Assembly (NCBI GenBank): GCA_049997955.1
Contig: JAEBDY010000008.1
Span: forward strand, 186,001-250,000
Source of the DNA: Umezawaea sp049997955
GTDB lineage: Bacteria > Actinomycetota > Actinomycetes > Mycobacteriales > Pseudonocardiaceae
Reading direction: 5' to 3'
DNA length: 64,000 nt
The notes under the pieces: generated by a model
The model's database searches: none
Seen by the model: only the letters and a program-made list of their open reading frames with translations
Told to the model about the DNA's origin: nothing
Shown: positions 1-7,573 of the stretch, piece after piece
Layout of the letters: every line of letters begins with the position of its first letter
Numbering within the stretch: the first letter of the stretch is position 1
Program-made: the position numbers and the translations under genes

Positions 1-119
1 TTGCCCGCGTCCAGCAGACCGCCGGGACCGGTGTCCGCGCCGACGACGGCCATGCCGTTCGGCGGGGGGTCGAGCCGGTAGGACGCGCCGCGATTCCGAT
101 CCACTGCGCCATAGTGCAC
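1..119 (-). CDS. Partial unknown protein, N-terminal 39 codons
   Basis: An open frame runs off the left edge on the minus strand. It starts at a GTG at 119-117 and reads VHYGAVDRNRGASYRLDP and onward for 39 codons, with GC-rich third positions typical of this genome. The gene is divergent from the regulator that starts at 197. I do not recognise the family from this fragment. An ATG in another frame at 112 follows a GGGGGAG run, but its translation is Arg/Pro/Trp-rich and looks like a shadow frame. The reading frame is therefore tentative. Confidence 0.4.
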   Translation of the reverse strand, partial: MHYGAVDRNRGASYRLDPPPNGMAVVGADTGPGGLLDAG

Positions 120-160
120 TCCCCCGTGGGTCCATTGGCACCAACCCGTGTCGATCGGCG

Positions 161-190
161 TTGACCAATCCGCTATCGCAACACTACTTT
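161..190 (+). promoter_or_regulatory. Promoter of the ArsR-type gene, giving a leaderless mRNA
   Basis: TTGACC at 161-166 and TACTTT at 185-190 are separated by 18 nt. The predicted transcription start, 7 nt after the -10 box, falls on the ATG at 197. The TTG at 161 could be read as an in-frame start codon, but it is better explained as the -35 box. Confidence 0.6.
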
Positions 191-196
191 CGAAAC

Positions 197-784
197 ATGT
201 CTTTCGAACGGCGTCAGCTCACGGACGCGCACGACCTGCGCGCGTTGAGCCATCCGCTGCGCGTCCGGCTCGTGGAACTGCTGGCCAGGGAGGGGCCGCT
301 GACCGCGACCGAGTCGGCGGCCGAACTGGGCACCACGCCCGCGAACTGCTCGTTCCACCTGCGGCTGCTGGCCAGGCACGGTTTCGTCGAGGAGGCCGAG
401 GGCGGCGTCGGCAGGCAGCGGCCGTGGCGGCTGGTGGAGCAGGAGACCCGCATCGTGTCGCGGGACCTGGACCAGGACGGCCTGACCGCGCTGCGCGCGC
501 TGGACGAACTCCGCTGGGTGCGGCGCGGGCACCAGCAGTCGGAGTGGTGGCGCACGAAGGCGGACTACCCGGCCGAGTGGCGGGACGTGGGCTCGGAGTC
601 CTTCGCCGTGCTGCACCTGACCTCCACCGAGGTCCAAGAACTGAGCGACGCGATCCACGAGGTGGTCAACCGGTACGTGGACCGCGGTCTCGTGTCCAAC
701 CGCCGTCCCGGCACCGCTCCGGTCGACATCTCGACATCGCTGACCCCGCTCCGACTTCCACTTCCAGGGGGAGAGAATGGCTGA
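197..784 (+). CDS. ArsR-type winged-helix transcriptional regulator
   Basis: This 195-aa protein has an N-terminal winged helix-turn-helix: ALSHPLRVRLVELLAREGPL followed by a helix typical of HTH_20 regulators, with TPANCSFHLRLLARHGFV as the recognition helix region. The rest, about residues 80-195, is charged and helical and has no recognisable ligand domain. No Cys-rich metal site is visible, so metal sensing is unlikely. The start is the ATG at 197, because the upstream in-frame TTG at 161 forms a -35 box. The 3' end overlaps the peptidase gene by 8 nt, so the two are probably co-translated and the regulator may control the peptidase. The effector is unknown. Confidence 0.85.
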   Translation: MSFERRQLTDAHDLRALSHPLRVRLVELLAREGPLTATESAAELGTTPANCSFHLRLLARHGFVEEAEGGVGRQRPWRLVEQETRIVSRDLDQDGLTALRALDELRWVRRGHQQSEWWRTKADYPAEWRDVGSESFAVLHLTSTEVQELSDAIHEVVNRYVDRGLVSNRRPGTAPVDISTSLTPLRLPLPGGENG

Positions 785-2606
785 CTTCAAGGACTTCGCA
801 CCGAGGCAGAGGTTCCGCTCGAACGTCGCGCTGTCGCCGGACGGCCGGTTCACGGCCTACGCGGCCAACGCCGACGGGCAGCACAACCTCTACGTGACGC
901 CGGTTTCCGGCGGGGAGACGCGCAAGCTCACGCACTACGAGCACAACGCGGTCCGCCAGATCGCCTGGTCGCCGGACGGGAGGTCGCTGCTGTACACGGC
1001 GGACTTCCAGGGCAACGAGCAGTTCCAGCTCTACCTGGTCGATGCCGACGGCGGCGAGCCCAGGCCGTTGACCGACACGTCGGACCGCCAGCACGTGCTC
1101 GGCGCGAACGTGTTCGAGACCAGCTCGATCACGCCGTTCACCCCGGACGGCGCCGCGGTGGTCTACGCGGGCAACGACCGGGACGCCACGCTTCAGGACC
1201 TGCTGATCCAGGACCTCGGCACCGGCGCGGTCCGCCGGATCGAGGCCACCGAGGGCACGATGCTGCACGCCGCGTCCGTGTCGCCGGACGGGCGGTGGCT
1301 GCTCGTCTCGGGCTTCCACAACAACGGCGACAACGACCTGGCGCTGGTCGACCTGCACGAGCCGGACGCGCCGCTGTGGATCATCACCGCGCACGAGGGC
1401 AGGCGCCTGCACGTGCCCGGCCCGTGGTCGGCGGACTCGTCCGGCTTCCACGTGCGGCACGACACCGGTGGCGAGTTCCTCGCGCTCGGCCGGTACTCGC
1501 TGGCCACCGGCGCGATCACCGACCTGGTGACCCCGCCGTGGGACGTGGAGCAGGTGGCGACCTCCGGCGCCACGACGGTGTGGACGGTGAACGAGGACGG
1601 CGTCTCCCGGCTGTTCGCGCGGCGCGACGACGCCCTGCTGGTCCTGCCCGAGCTGCCCGCCGGGGTGATCGGCTCGTTGACGGTGGTCGGGGACGTGGTG
1701 GCGTTCCTGCTCACCACCGGCACCCGGCCGACCGAGGTGGTCGCGCTGGACCTGGGCACCGGCGAGCTGCGCCACCTCACGGACAGCGCCCCGACCGTCG
1801 CGGTCGCGTTCGTGGAGCCGCGGCTGGTCCGCTACCCGACCCACGACGGCCGCGAGATCCCGGCGTGGCTCTACCGCCCGCACGGCGACGGCGTGCGGGG
1901 CGTGGTGGTCTCCATCCACGGCGGCCCCGAGGCGCAGGAGCGGCCGCTGTACAACTACGCCGGGCTCTACCAGTACCTGCTGTCCCAGGGGGTCGCGGTG
2001 CTCGCGCCGAACGTGCGCGGCTCCACCGGCTACGGCAAGACCTACCAGAGCCTGATCCTGCGCGACTTCGGCGGCGACGAACTGCTCGACTTCGAGCACG
2101 CGGTCGGCTACCTGCGCACCCTCGACTGGGTGGACCCCGAGCGCATCGGCGTGTGGGGCGCCTCCTACGGCGGCTTCGCGACCCTGTCGTGCCTGTCCAG
2201 GCTGCCGGACCTGTGGGCGGCGGGCGTCTCGATGGTCGGCCCGTCCAACCTGCTCACCCTGGCCCGCTCGGTCCCGGAGACCTGGCGGTCGGAGATGGCG
2301 AGCTGGGTCGGCGACCCGGACACCGAGGCCGACTTCCTGCTGGAGCGCTCCCCGATCACCTACGTCGACGGCATCAAGGCGCCGCTGTTCGTGATCCAGG
2401 GCGCCAACGACCCGCGCGTCGTGAAGGCGGAGAGCGACCAGGTCGTGGAGGCGCTGCGCGAGCGCGGGGTCGACGTCCGGTACGACGTCTACGACGACGA
2501 GGGGCACGGGTTCACCAACCGGGCGAACGAGGTCAAGGCCATCGGCGACACGGCCGAGTTCCTCCTGGCCCACCTCGGCGACCCCGGCGCGGGGCCGCGC
2601 CAGTAG
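777..2606 (+). CDS. S9-family serine peptidase (acylaminoacyl-peptidase/prolyl oligopeptidase type)
   Basis: A 609-aa cytoplasmic serine peptidase. Residues 1-350 form a beta-propeller with repeated SPDGR-type blades; the C-terminal 250 residues are an alpha/beta-hydrolase. The catalytic triad can be placed at Ser463 (GASYGG), Asp545 (NDPRV) and His577 (GHGF), and HGGPEAQ forms the oxyanion region. Enzymes of this family cleave short peptides, often at acylated or proline-containing N termini. There is no signal peptide. The ATG at 777 follows a GGGGGAGA ribosome site and overlaps the regulator gene by 8 nt, which indicates a two-gene operon. Substrate preference cannot be read from the sequence. 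Confidence 0.9.
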   Translation: MADFKDFAPRQRFRSNVALSPDGRFTAYAANADGQHNLYVTPVSGGETRKLTHYEHNAVRQIAWSPDGRSLLYTADFQGNEQFQLYLVDADGGEPRPLTDTSDRQHVLGANVFETSSITPFTPDGAAVVYAGNDRDATLQDLLIQDLGTGAVRRIEATEGTMLHAASVSPDGRWLLVSGFHNNGDNDLALVDLHEPDAPLWIITAHEGRRLHVPGPWSADSSGFHVRHDTGGEFLALGRYSLATGAITDLVTPPWDVEQVATSGATTVWTVNEDGVSRLFARRDDALLVLPELPAGVIGSLTVVGDVVAFLLTTGTRPTEVVALDLGTGELRHLTDSAPTVAVAFVEPRLVRYPTHDGREIPAWLYRPHGDGVRGVVVSIHGGPEAQERPLYNYAGLYQYLLSQGVAVLAPNVRGSTGYGKTYQSLILRDFGGDELLDFEHAVGYLRTLDWVDPERIGVWGASYGGFATLSCLSRLPDLWAAGVSMVGPSNLLTLARSVPETWRSEMASWVGDPDTEADFLLERSPITYVDGIKAPLFVIQGANDPRVVKAESDQVVEALRERGVDVRYDVYDDEGHGFTNRANEVKAIGDTAEFLLAHLGDPGAGPRQ

Positions 2607-2683
2607 ATCCGCACCCATTTTCAGGGCCGAACCGCCGACTCCCGGGCGGCCGAGCCGCCATCCGCGGAGCAGCGGCCACGTTC

Positions 2684-2705
2684 TGTCGGACCCTTGAAGC
2701 ACAAT
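2684..2705 (+). promoter_or_regulatory. PafBC/RecA-NDp-like promoter of the exonuclease/polymerase gene
   Basis: TGTCGGAC (2684-2691) is followed by 8 nt and then CACAAT (2700-2705). This matches the layout of LexA-independent DNA-damage promoters of actinobacteria: TGTCRGTG, N8, TANNNT. The predicted start falls 7-8 nt later, at the GTG start codon, so the mRNA would be leaderless. The -10 box departs from TANNNT at its first base. Confidence 0.5.
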
Positions 2706-2712
2706 CACGGGT

Positions 2713-4386
2713 GTGCTGGTGGCGGTGGTGTCCGATGGCGAGAACAGCGGCAGGTTCCAGCCGCTGTCGGACGCAGGCGTGCCCGAAGGGCCTGCCGGGA
2801 GCACCGCCGACCTGAGCAGCGCCGTGACCGAGTTGGAGGAGGCGTTCCACCCGCGCTGGATCTGGGCCGACACCACGGAGGTCTACCCGGAGCTGCTGGA
2901 GCGGGGTGTCCGGGTGGAACGCTGCCTCGACCTGTGGCTGGTCGAGGGGGTGCTGCTGGCCTACCGGGGCAGGCACCGCGAACCGAGGAACTTCGCCGCG
3001 TCCGTCGCCCGGCTCAAGGGCCTCGAGGTGCCCGAGGACCACGGCCCGCGCAAGAAGGACTCCCAGCCGACCCTCTTCGAGCCCGAGCGGGAACCCCTGC
3101 CCGGCGGCACCGATCCGCTCGACGCCGTGGTCGCCGTCCACGGCGAGCAGCAGCGGACCCTGGCCGCGCTGGGCCACGCCGACCGGCTCCGGCTGCTGGT
3201 GGCGGCCGAGTCCGCGAGCGCGCTGGCCGCCGCCGAGATGACCCACTTCGGGCTGCCGTGGCGGGTGGACGTCCACCACGAGCTGCTGGAGGAGGTGCTC
3301 GGTCCCCGCCCGCTCCCCGGCGCCAAACCGCGCAAGCTGGCCGACCTGGGCGACCGGATCTCCGCGGCGTTCCACGGGAAGCCGATCAACCCGGACAACC
3401 CGGCGAGCATCGTGAAGGCGTTCGGGAGGGAGGGCATCGACATCCCGTCGGCGCGCGCGTGGGTGATCAGGGGCGTGGACCACCCCGCCGTCGAGCCGAT
3501 CATGGAGTACAAGGAGCTGTCGCGGCTCTACGTGGCGCACGGCTGGTCGTGGATCGAGCAGTGGGTGGCCGACGGGCGGTTCCGGCCGGACTACGTGGTC
3601 GGCGGCGTGGTGTCGGGGCGGTGGGCGACGCGCGGCGGCGCGGCGCTGCAACTCCCCCGCACGCTGCGCACGGCGGTGCGCGCCGATCCCGGCTGGCTGC
3701 TGGTGGCCGCGGACGCGGCGCAGCTGGAGCCGCGGGTGCTGGCGGCGCTGTCGAACGACCGCGAGCTGGCCGAGGTGGCGGGCGACGACGACCTGTACAC
3801 GAACCTGGCCGGGGACGCGTTCGACGGCGACCGCGGGCGGGCGAAGATCGCGATGCTGTCGGCGATGTACGGCGGCACGAGCGGCGAGGCGGCGCCCGCG
3901 CTGGCCGTGCTGCGCCGCCGGTTCCCGGTCGCGGTCGGGTACGTGGAGGCGGCGGCGCGGGCAGGCGAACAGGGGCGGATGGTCCGTTCGAGGCTGGGCC
4001 GAACGAGTCCGACCCCGTCGGAGGCGTGGCACGACCTGACTGGGAACACCGAAGGCGACGAGGACTCGCAGAGGCGGTCGCGGAGGGCCTCGCGCGAATG
4101 GGGCCGGTTCACCCGGAACTTCGTCGTGCAGGCCAGCGCGGCGGACTGGACGGCCGCGCTGCTGGGGGCGTTGCGGCGTCGGTTGCACCAGCGCGCGCCG
4201 GGCGCCCACCTGGTGTTCTTCGTGCACGACGAGGTGCTGGTGCACTGCCCGGCGGAGGTGGCCGAGGTGGTGCGGGCGGAGATCACGGCGGCGGGCGCGG
4301 AGGCGTCGCGGCTGGTGTTCGGCGACACCCCGGTCCGGTTCCCGCTCAAGGCCGTCGCCGTCACGAGCTACGCGGACGCCAAGTAG
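2713..4386 (+). CDS. Bifunctional 3'-5' exonuclease/family-A-like DNA polymerase
   Basis: This 557-aa protein belongs to the short actinobacterial exonuclease/polymerase family. It has an N-terminal DnaQ-like region, degenerate here, and a C-terminal family-A polymerase domain. Polymerase motif A is DAAQLEPR: Asp334 and the following Glu are kept, but the usual Tyr and Leu of DYSQIELR are Ala and Pro. The O helix, RAKIAMLSAMYGG, keeps the Lys and the Tyr-Gly but has Leu where Pol I has Phe762. Motif C is HDEV (His505-Asp506-Glu507). No 5'-nuclease domain is present. The probable start is a GTG just after a PafBC-like promoter, suggesting DNA-damage induction. A role in lesion repair is inference. 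Confidence 0.85.
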   Translation: MLVAVVSDGENSGRFQPLSDAGVPEGPAGSTADLSSAVTELEEAFHPRWIWADTTEVYPELLERGVRVERCLDLWLVEGVLLAYRGRHREPRNFAASVARLKGLEVPEDHGPRKKDSQPTLFEPEREPLPGGTDPLDAVVAVHGEQQRTLAALGHADRLRLLVAAESASALAAAEMTHFGLPWRVDVHHELLEEVLGPRPLPGAKPRKLADLGDRISAAFHGKPINPDNPASIVKAFGREGIDIPSARAWVIRGVDHPAVEPIMEYKELSRLYVAHGWSWIEQWVADGRFRPDYVVGGVVSGRWATRGGAALQLPRTLRTAVRADPGWLLVAADAAQLEPRVLAALSNDRELAEVAGDDDLYTNLAGDAFDGDRGRAKIAMLSAMYGGTSGEAAPALAVLRRRFPVAVGYVEAAARAGEQGRMVRSRLGRTSPTPSEAWHDLTGNTEGDEDSQRRSRRASREWGRFTRNFVVQASAADWTAALLGALRRRLHQRAPGAHLVFFVHDEVLVHCPAEVAEVVRAEITAAGAEASRLVFGDTPVRFPLKAVAVTSYADAK

Positions 4387-4421
4387 CCATTGGGCTGTTC
4401 GGCCGCTTGCCCGTTACGGGG

Positions 4422-4435
4422 TGAGAGCGCTCTCA
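4422..4435. promoter_or_regulatory. LacI-type operator TGAGAGCGCTCTCA upstream of the GH16 gene
   Basis: A perfect 14-bp palindrome lies 44 nt before the GH16 start. It resembles the CebR/CelR operator TGGGAGCGCTCCCA of actinomycete glucan-utilisation genes. Its core GAGAGCGCTCTC recurs at 45976-45987 before the GH3 gene. Confidence 0.65.
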
Positions 4436-4479
4436 TGGTGAGCAGCACCACAGTCGAGTGACAAGGAGGTCACCCGCGC

Positions 4480-5880
4480 ATGGAGCTCACCACCGGTCGC
4501 AAACGACGGGTCCTGGCGTTCGCCGCCGCACTGCTCGCCGCGATCCCGATCACGCTGGTCGCCACGGCCAACGCGTCCATCCCCACACCCGCCGCAGGCT
4601 GGACCCTGGCCTGGGGCGACGACTTCAACGGCGCCAGCGGTTCCCCGCCCTCGTCGGCCAACTGGATCGTCGACCTCGGTCACGGCTACCCCGGCGGCCC
4701 CGGCAACTGGGGCACCGGTGAGGTCCAGAACTACACCAACAGCCCCAACAACCTGAAGCTCGACGGCGCCGGGAACCTGCGCATCACGGCACTGCGCGAC
4801 GGCTCCAACAACTGGACGTCCGCCCGCATCGAGACGCAGCGCGCGAACTTCCGGCCGCCCGCGGGCGGCAAGGTCGCCATCGAGAGCCGCCTCCAGATGC
4901 CCAACGTCACCGGCCAGGCCGCACTCGGCTACTGGCCCGCGTTCTGGGCGCTCGGCGCGCCGTACCGCGGCAACTACTGGAACTGGCCCGGCATCGGCGA
5001 GTTCGACATCATGGAGAACGTCAACGGCGTCAACTCCGTCTGGGGCGTCCTGCACTGCGGCGTGAACCCCGGCGGCCCGTGCAACGAGACCACCGGCATC
5101 GGCGCCAGCCGCGCGTGCCCCGGTTCGAGCTGCCAGTCCGCGTTCCACACCTACCGGTTCGAGTGGGACCAGAGCACCAGCCCCCAGGCGTTCCGCTGGT
5201 ACGTGGACGGCCAGCAGTTCCACAGCGTCACGCAGAACCAGCTGCCCGCGGACACGTGGGCGAACATGACCAACCACGCGGGCTACTTCATCCTGCTGAA
5301 CCTGGCCATCGGCGGCGCGTTCCCCGACGCCCTCGCGGGCCCGACGCCCACCCCCGCGACGGTTCCCGGCCACTCGCTGGTCGTCGACTACGTCGCGGTC
5401 TACACCGCGGGCGGGGGCGGCACGACGCCACCGACCACCACGACGACCACCCCGCCGGGCGGCAGCGGTTTCGACGCCTACAGCCAGATGCAGGCCGAGA
5501 GCGCGACCTCCCGCAGCGGCGGCACGGTCGAGACGACCTCGGACACGGGCGGCGGCCAGGACGTCGGCCAGATCTCCAACGGCGGTTCGCTGCGCTTCTC
5601 CGGGGTCCGCTTCGGCAGCGGCACCGCGACCCAGTTCACCGCGAGGGTCGCGTCCGGGGCAGGCGGTGGGGTCAGCGGTCTGGTCGAGGCCAGGCTCGGC
5701 AGCCCGACCGGCGCGGTGCTGGGCAGCTTCGCGGTGGGCAACACCGGCGGCTGGCAGAGCTGGCGCACCGTCCCGGCCAACATGTCCGGCGTGACCGGCA
5801 CGCACGACGTGTACGTCACCTTCACCAGCGGCCAGCCCTCGCCGTACGTGAGCGTGAACTGGGTGCGCTTCGGCACCTGA
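4480..5880 (+). CDS. Secreted GH16 endo-beta-1,3-glucanase with C-terminal CBM6
   Basis: A 466-aa secreted enzyme. Residues 1-32 are a signal peptide (RKRR, hydrophobic stretch, cleavage after ANA). Residues 40-310 form a GH16 jelly roll with the catalytic signature Glu174-Phe-Asp176-Ile-Met-Glu179: Glu174 is the nucleophile and Glu179 the acid/base. The WPAFWALG and GNYWNWPG segments fit laminarinase-type GH16. A TTTTTTPPGG linker leads to a CBM6 domain at about residues 330-466. The expected substrate is laminarin or fungal beta-1,3-glucan. The ATG follows AAGGAGG at 4462-4468. A LacI-type operator precedes the gene and is shared with the GH3 gene near 45.9 kb. Confidence 0.92.
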   Translation: MELTTGRKRRVLAFAAALLAAIPITLVATANASIPTPAAGWTLAWGDDFNGASGSPPSSANWIVDLGHGYPGGPGNWGTGEVQNYTNSPNNLKLDGAGNLRITALRDGSNNWTSARIETQRANFRPPAGGKVAIESRLQMPNVTGQAALGYWPAFWALGAPYRGNYWNWPGIGEFDIMENVNGVNSVWGVLHCGVNPGGPCNETTGIGASRACPGSSCQSAFHTYRFEWDQSTSPQAFRWYVDGQQFHSVTQNQLPADTWANMTNHAGYFILLNLAIGGAFPDALAGPTPTPATVPGHSLVVDYVAVYTAGGGGTTPPTTTTTTPPGGSGFDAYSQMQAESATSRSGGTVETTSDTGGGQDVGQISNGGSLRFSGVRFGSGTATQFTARVASGAGGGVSGLVEARLGSPTGAVLGSFAVGNTGGWQSWRTVPANMSGVTGTHDVYVTFTSGQPSPYVSVNWVRFGT

Positions 5881-5889
5881 TGAGAGCCG

Positions 5890-5930
5890 GTGGCGGGTCG
5901 TGGACGCTTCTTCCCCGCACGACCCGCCAC
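5890..5930 (+). terminator. Hairpin terminator after the GH16 gene
   Basis: Perfect 13-bp arms GTGGCGGGTCGTG and CACGACCCGCCAC are separated by 15 nt, starting 10 nt after the stop codon. There is no long T-run, as is usual in actinomycetes. Confidence 0.7.
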
Positions 5931-5952
5931 TCCCCACGGCTACCGTGTCGGC

Positions 5953-5982
5953 ATGCGCACAGCGGACCTGGTGGGACCGTGA
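5953..5982 (+). CDS. Leader minicistron (9 codons) before the AraC gene
   Basis: ATG at 5953 encodes MRTADLVGP. Its TGA (5980-5982) overlaps the GTG start of the AraC gene in a GTGA. TACCGT at 5941-5946 would place transcription initiation exactly on this ATG, so the leader would be leaderless and coupled to the regulator. It may be only a device for translating the regulator gene; no peptide function is implied. Confidence 0.4.
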   Translation: MRTADLVGP

Positions 5983-6659
5983 GCTACGCGGAACGGCCCG
6001 CGCTCGGCGGACTCGGCCTGGTCTGGACGAAGACCTCGTCCGGGCGGGGTGTCAGCCGGGTCGTGCCGGACGGCTGCACGGACATCATCTGGTCGCGCCA
6101 CACGGACGAGGTGTTCGTCGCGGGCCCCGACACCGTCGCGAAGGTGGGCGAGGAGCGGCCGGACACGCTGTTCGCGGTGCGGTTCAAGCCCGGTGTCGGC
6201 CCGTCGGCGTTCGGCGTGCCCGCTCACGTGCTGCGCGACCTGCGGGTGCCCCTCGCCGAGCTGTGGCCGGGCACCGAGCGGCTGGTCGACGCGCTGCGGA
6301 CCGCGCCAGACCCGTGCCGCGTGCTGGCGGACGCGGCGCTGGCCAAGCTCCGCGAGACCCCACCGGATCCGGCGCTGGACGCCGTCGTGGCGGCGCTGCG
6401 GGAGCACCGCGTGCCCGAGGTGGCCGACCGGCTCGGCATCGGCGCGCGGCAACTGCACCGGCGGTCGCTGGCCGCGTTCGGCTACAGCCCGAAGGTGCTC
6501 GCGCGGGTGCTGCGCTTCGACCGGGCGATGGGACTGGCGTGGAACGGGGTGCCGTTCGCCGAGATCGCCCACCGGACCGGCTACGCCGACCAGGCCCACC
6601 TCTCGCGCGAGGTGAAGGGCCTGGCCGGGGTGCCGCTGGGCGTGCTACTCGGCCGGTAG
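5979..6659 (+). CDS. AraC-family transcriptional regulator
   Basis: A 226-aa regulator. Residues 1-110 are a sensor region of the DUF6597/AraC type (VPDGCTDIIW, FAVRFKPG, conserved in this subgroup). Residues 125-226 carry two helix-turn-helix motifs (VPEVADRLGIGARQLHRR and FAEIAHRTGYADQAHLSREV). The GTG at 5979 is the earliest sensible start. It has no good ribosome site but overlaps the stop of a 9-codon leader. The gene is convergent with the next minus-strand gene and their ends overlap by 15 nt. The target is unknown; it may regulate the flanking genes. Confidence 0.85.
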   Translation: MSYAERPALGGLGLVWTKTSSGRGVSRVVPDGCTDIIWSRHTDEVFVAGPDTVAKVGEERPDTLFAVRFKPGVGPSAFGVPAHVLRDLRVPLAELWPGTERLVDALRTAPDPCRVLADAALAKLRETPPDPALDAVVAALREHRVPEVADRLGIGARQLHRRSLAAFGYSPKVLARVLRFDRAMGLAWNGVPFAEIAHRTGYADQAHLSREVKGLAGVPLGVLLGR

Positions 6660-7523
6660 CCGCCCGTAGGCCCTCAGCACCAGCAGGTTCTCGATCGTGA
6701 CGATCGGGCCCCACTCGTACTTCGTGCCCGGCGTCCAGCTGGGCCACGCGAACGTCCAGCCGCCGTCGTCCTGCTGCCCCGCGGCGATCCTGTCCAGCGA
6801 GCGGTCGAACTCCGCGTCGCTGAACCAGGCGCGGGACGGGCAGGACGGTTCGGGCGCGTAGTCGGTCGGCTGGTGCACCTCGCCGGCCGCGTAGCCCTCG
6901 ACCGCGTCGACCGGCTCGCCGAGGTCGACCAGCCGCTGGTCCCGGACAAGCCCGCCGATCCGGGTCACCTGCGCCTCGGCGCGCTCCCGGTCCGGGACGT
7001 GGTCGAGGAACCGGGCGGCGGCGTTCGCCTCGTACGGGTGCGTCTTGGTGAGCGCCTCGATCCGCTCCCAGCAGAACTCCGTCGCCCTCGTGAGCCACGG
7101 GTGGTCGACCTCGTTCTTGTGCAGCAGTCCGGAGATGAGCGCGGTCGGCAGCAGCGACCCGGCGTCCTCGACCGCCCACCACGGCGAGTGCGGGTGGTCC
7201 TCCGAGGCCTTGACGCCGGTCGGCACACCGCCGTCCGGGAAGGTCACCGTCATCAGGTGGTCGCAGGCGTCCAGCACGTGCTGCGAACCGCCGAGGCCGA
7301 GTTCGTCGAGCCTGCTCAGCGCGCTGAAGACGTGCAGCGGCTGGCTGACCGGCCCCCGGCCGTCGGGTTCGAGGGCGTGGCCGAAGCCGCCGTCGGCGTT
7401 GCGGTAGGCGAGCAGCGCGTGCAGCACCGGCTCGACGGGCCCTCCGTCGAACAGGAACTCGAACCGCCGCTGCTCCAGGACGCGGGCGTGGTGCCAGATG
7501 AAGGAACGGGCTTTTTCGATCAT
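6645..7523 (-). CDS. Alpha/alpha-toroid protein related to prenyltransferase/squalene-oxidase repeats
   Basis: This 292-aa cytoplasmic protein has repeats typical of terpene-cyclase/prenyltransferase alpha-alpha toroids: ALLAYRNADGGFGHALEPD, FPDGGVPTG and QQDDGGWTFAWPSW. It lacks the DxDD motif of squalene-hopene cyclases and the zinc ligands of protein prenyltransferases, so catalytic function is doubtful. A TAGGGT box at 7536-7531 lies 8 nt before the ATG, suggesting its own leaderless promoter, although it follows the flavoenzyme gene by only 50 nt and could also be read through from it. Proteins of this size and repeat type are common in actinomycetes and mostly uncharacterised. Confidence 0.7.
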   Translation of the reverse strand: MIEKARSFIWHHARVLEQRRFEFLFDGGPVEPVLHALLAYRNADGGFGHALEPDGRGPVSQPLHVFSALSRLDELGLGGSQHVLDACDHLMTVTFPDGGVPTGVKASEDHPHSPWWAVEDAGSLLPTALISGLLHKNEVDHPWLTRATEFCWERIEALTKTHPYEANAAARFLDHVPDRERAEAQVTRIGGLVRDQRLVDLGEPVDAVEGYAAGEVHQPTDYAPEPSCPSRAWFSDAEFDRSLDRIAAGQQDDGGWTFAWPSWTPGTKYEWGPIVTIENLLVLRAYGRLPAE

Positions 7524-7573
7524 GTCCTCGACCCTAGGTTCGGCAGGCCACGCGGTCTTGGAGGAATCGGACG

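Noticed and set aside
161..196. Extended N terminus of the ArsR-type regulator starting at TTG 161
   Set aside because: The TTG coincides with a -35 box correctly spaced from TACTTT; the ATG at 197 is the predicted transcript start.
666..2876. Long minus-strand open frame opposite the S9 peptidase
   Set aside because: Arg/Val/Gly-rich shadow of a high-GC gene; the plus strand has catalytic motifs and a coupled start.
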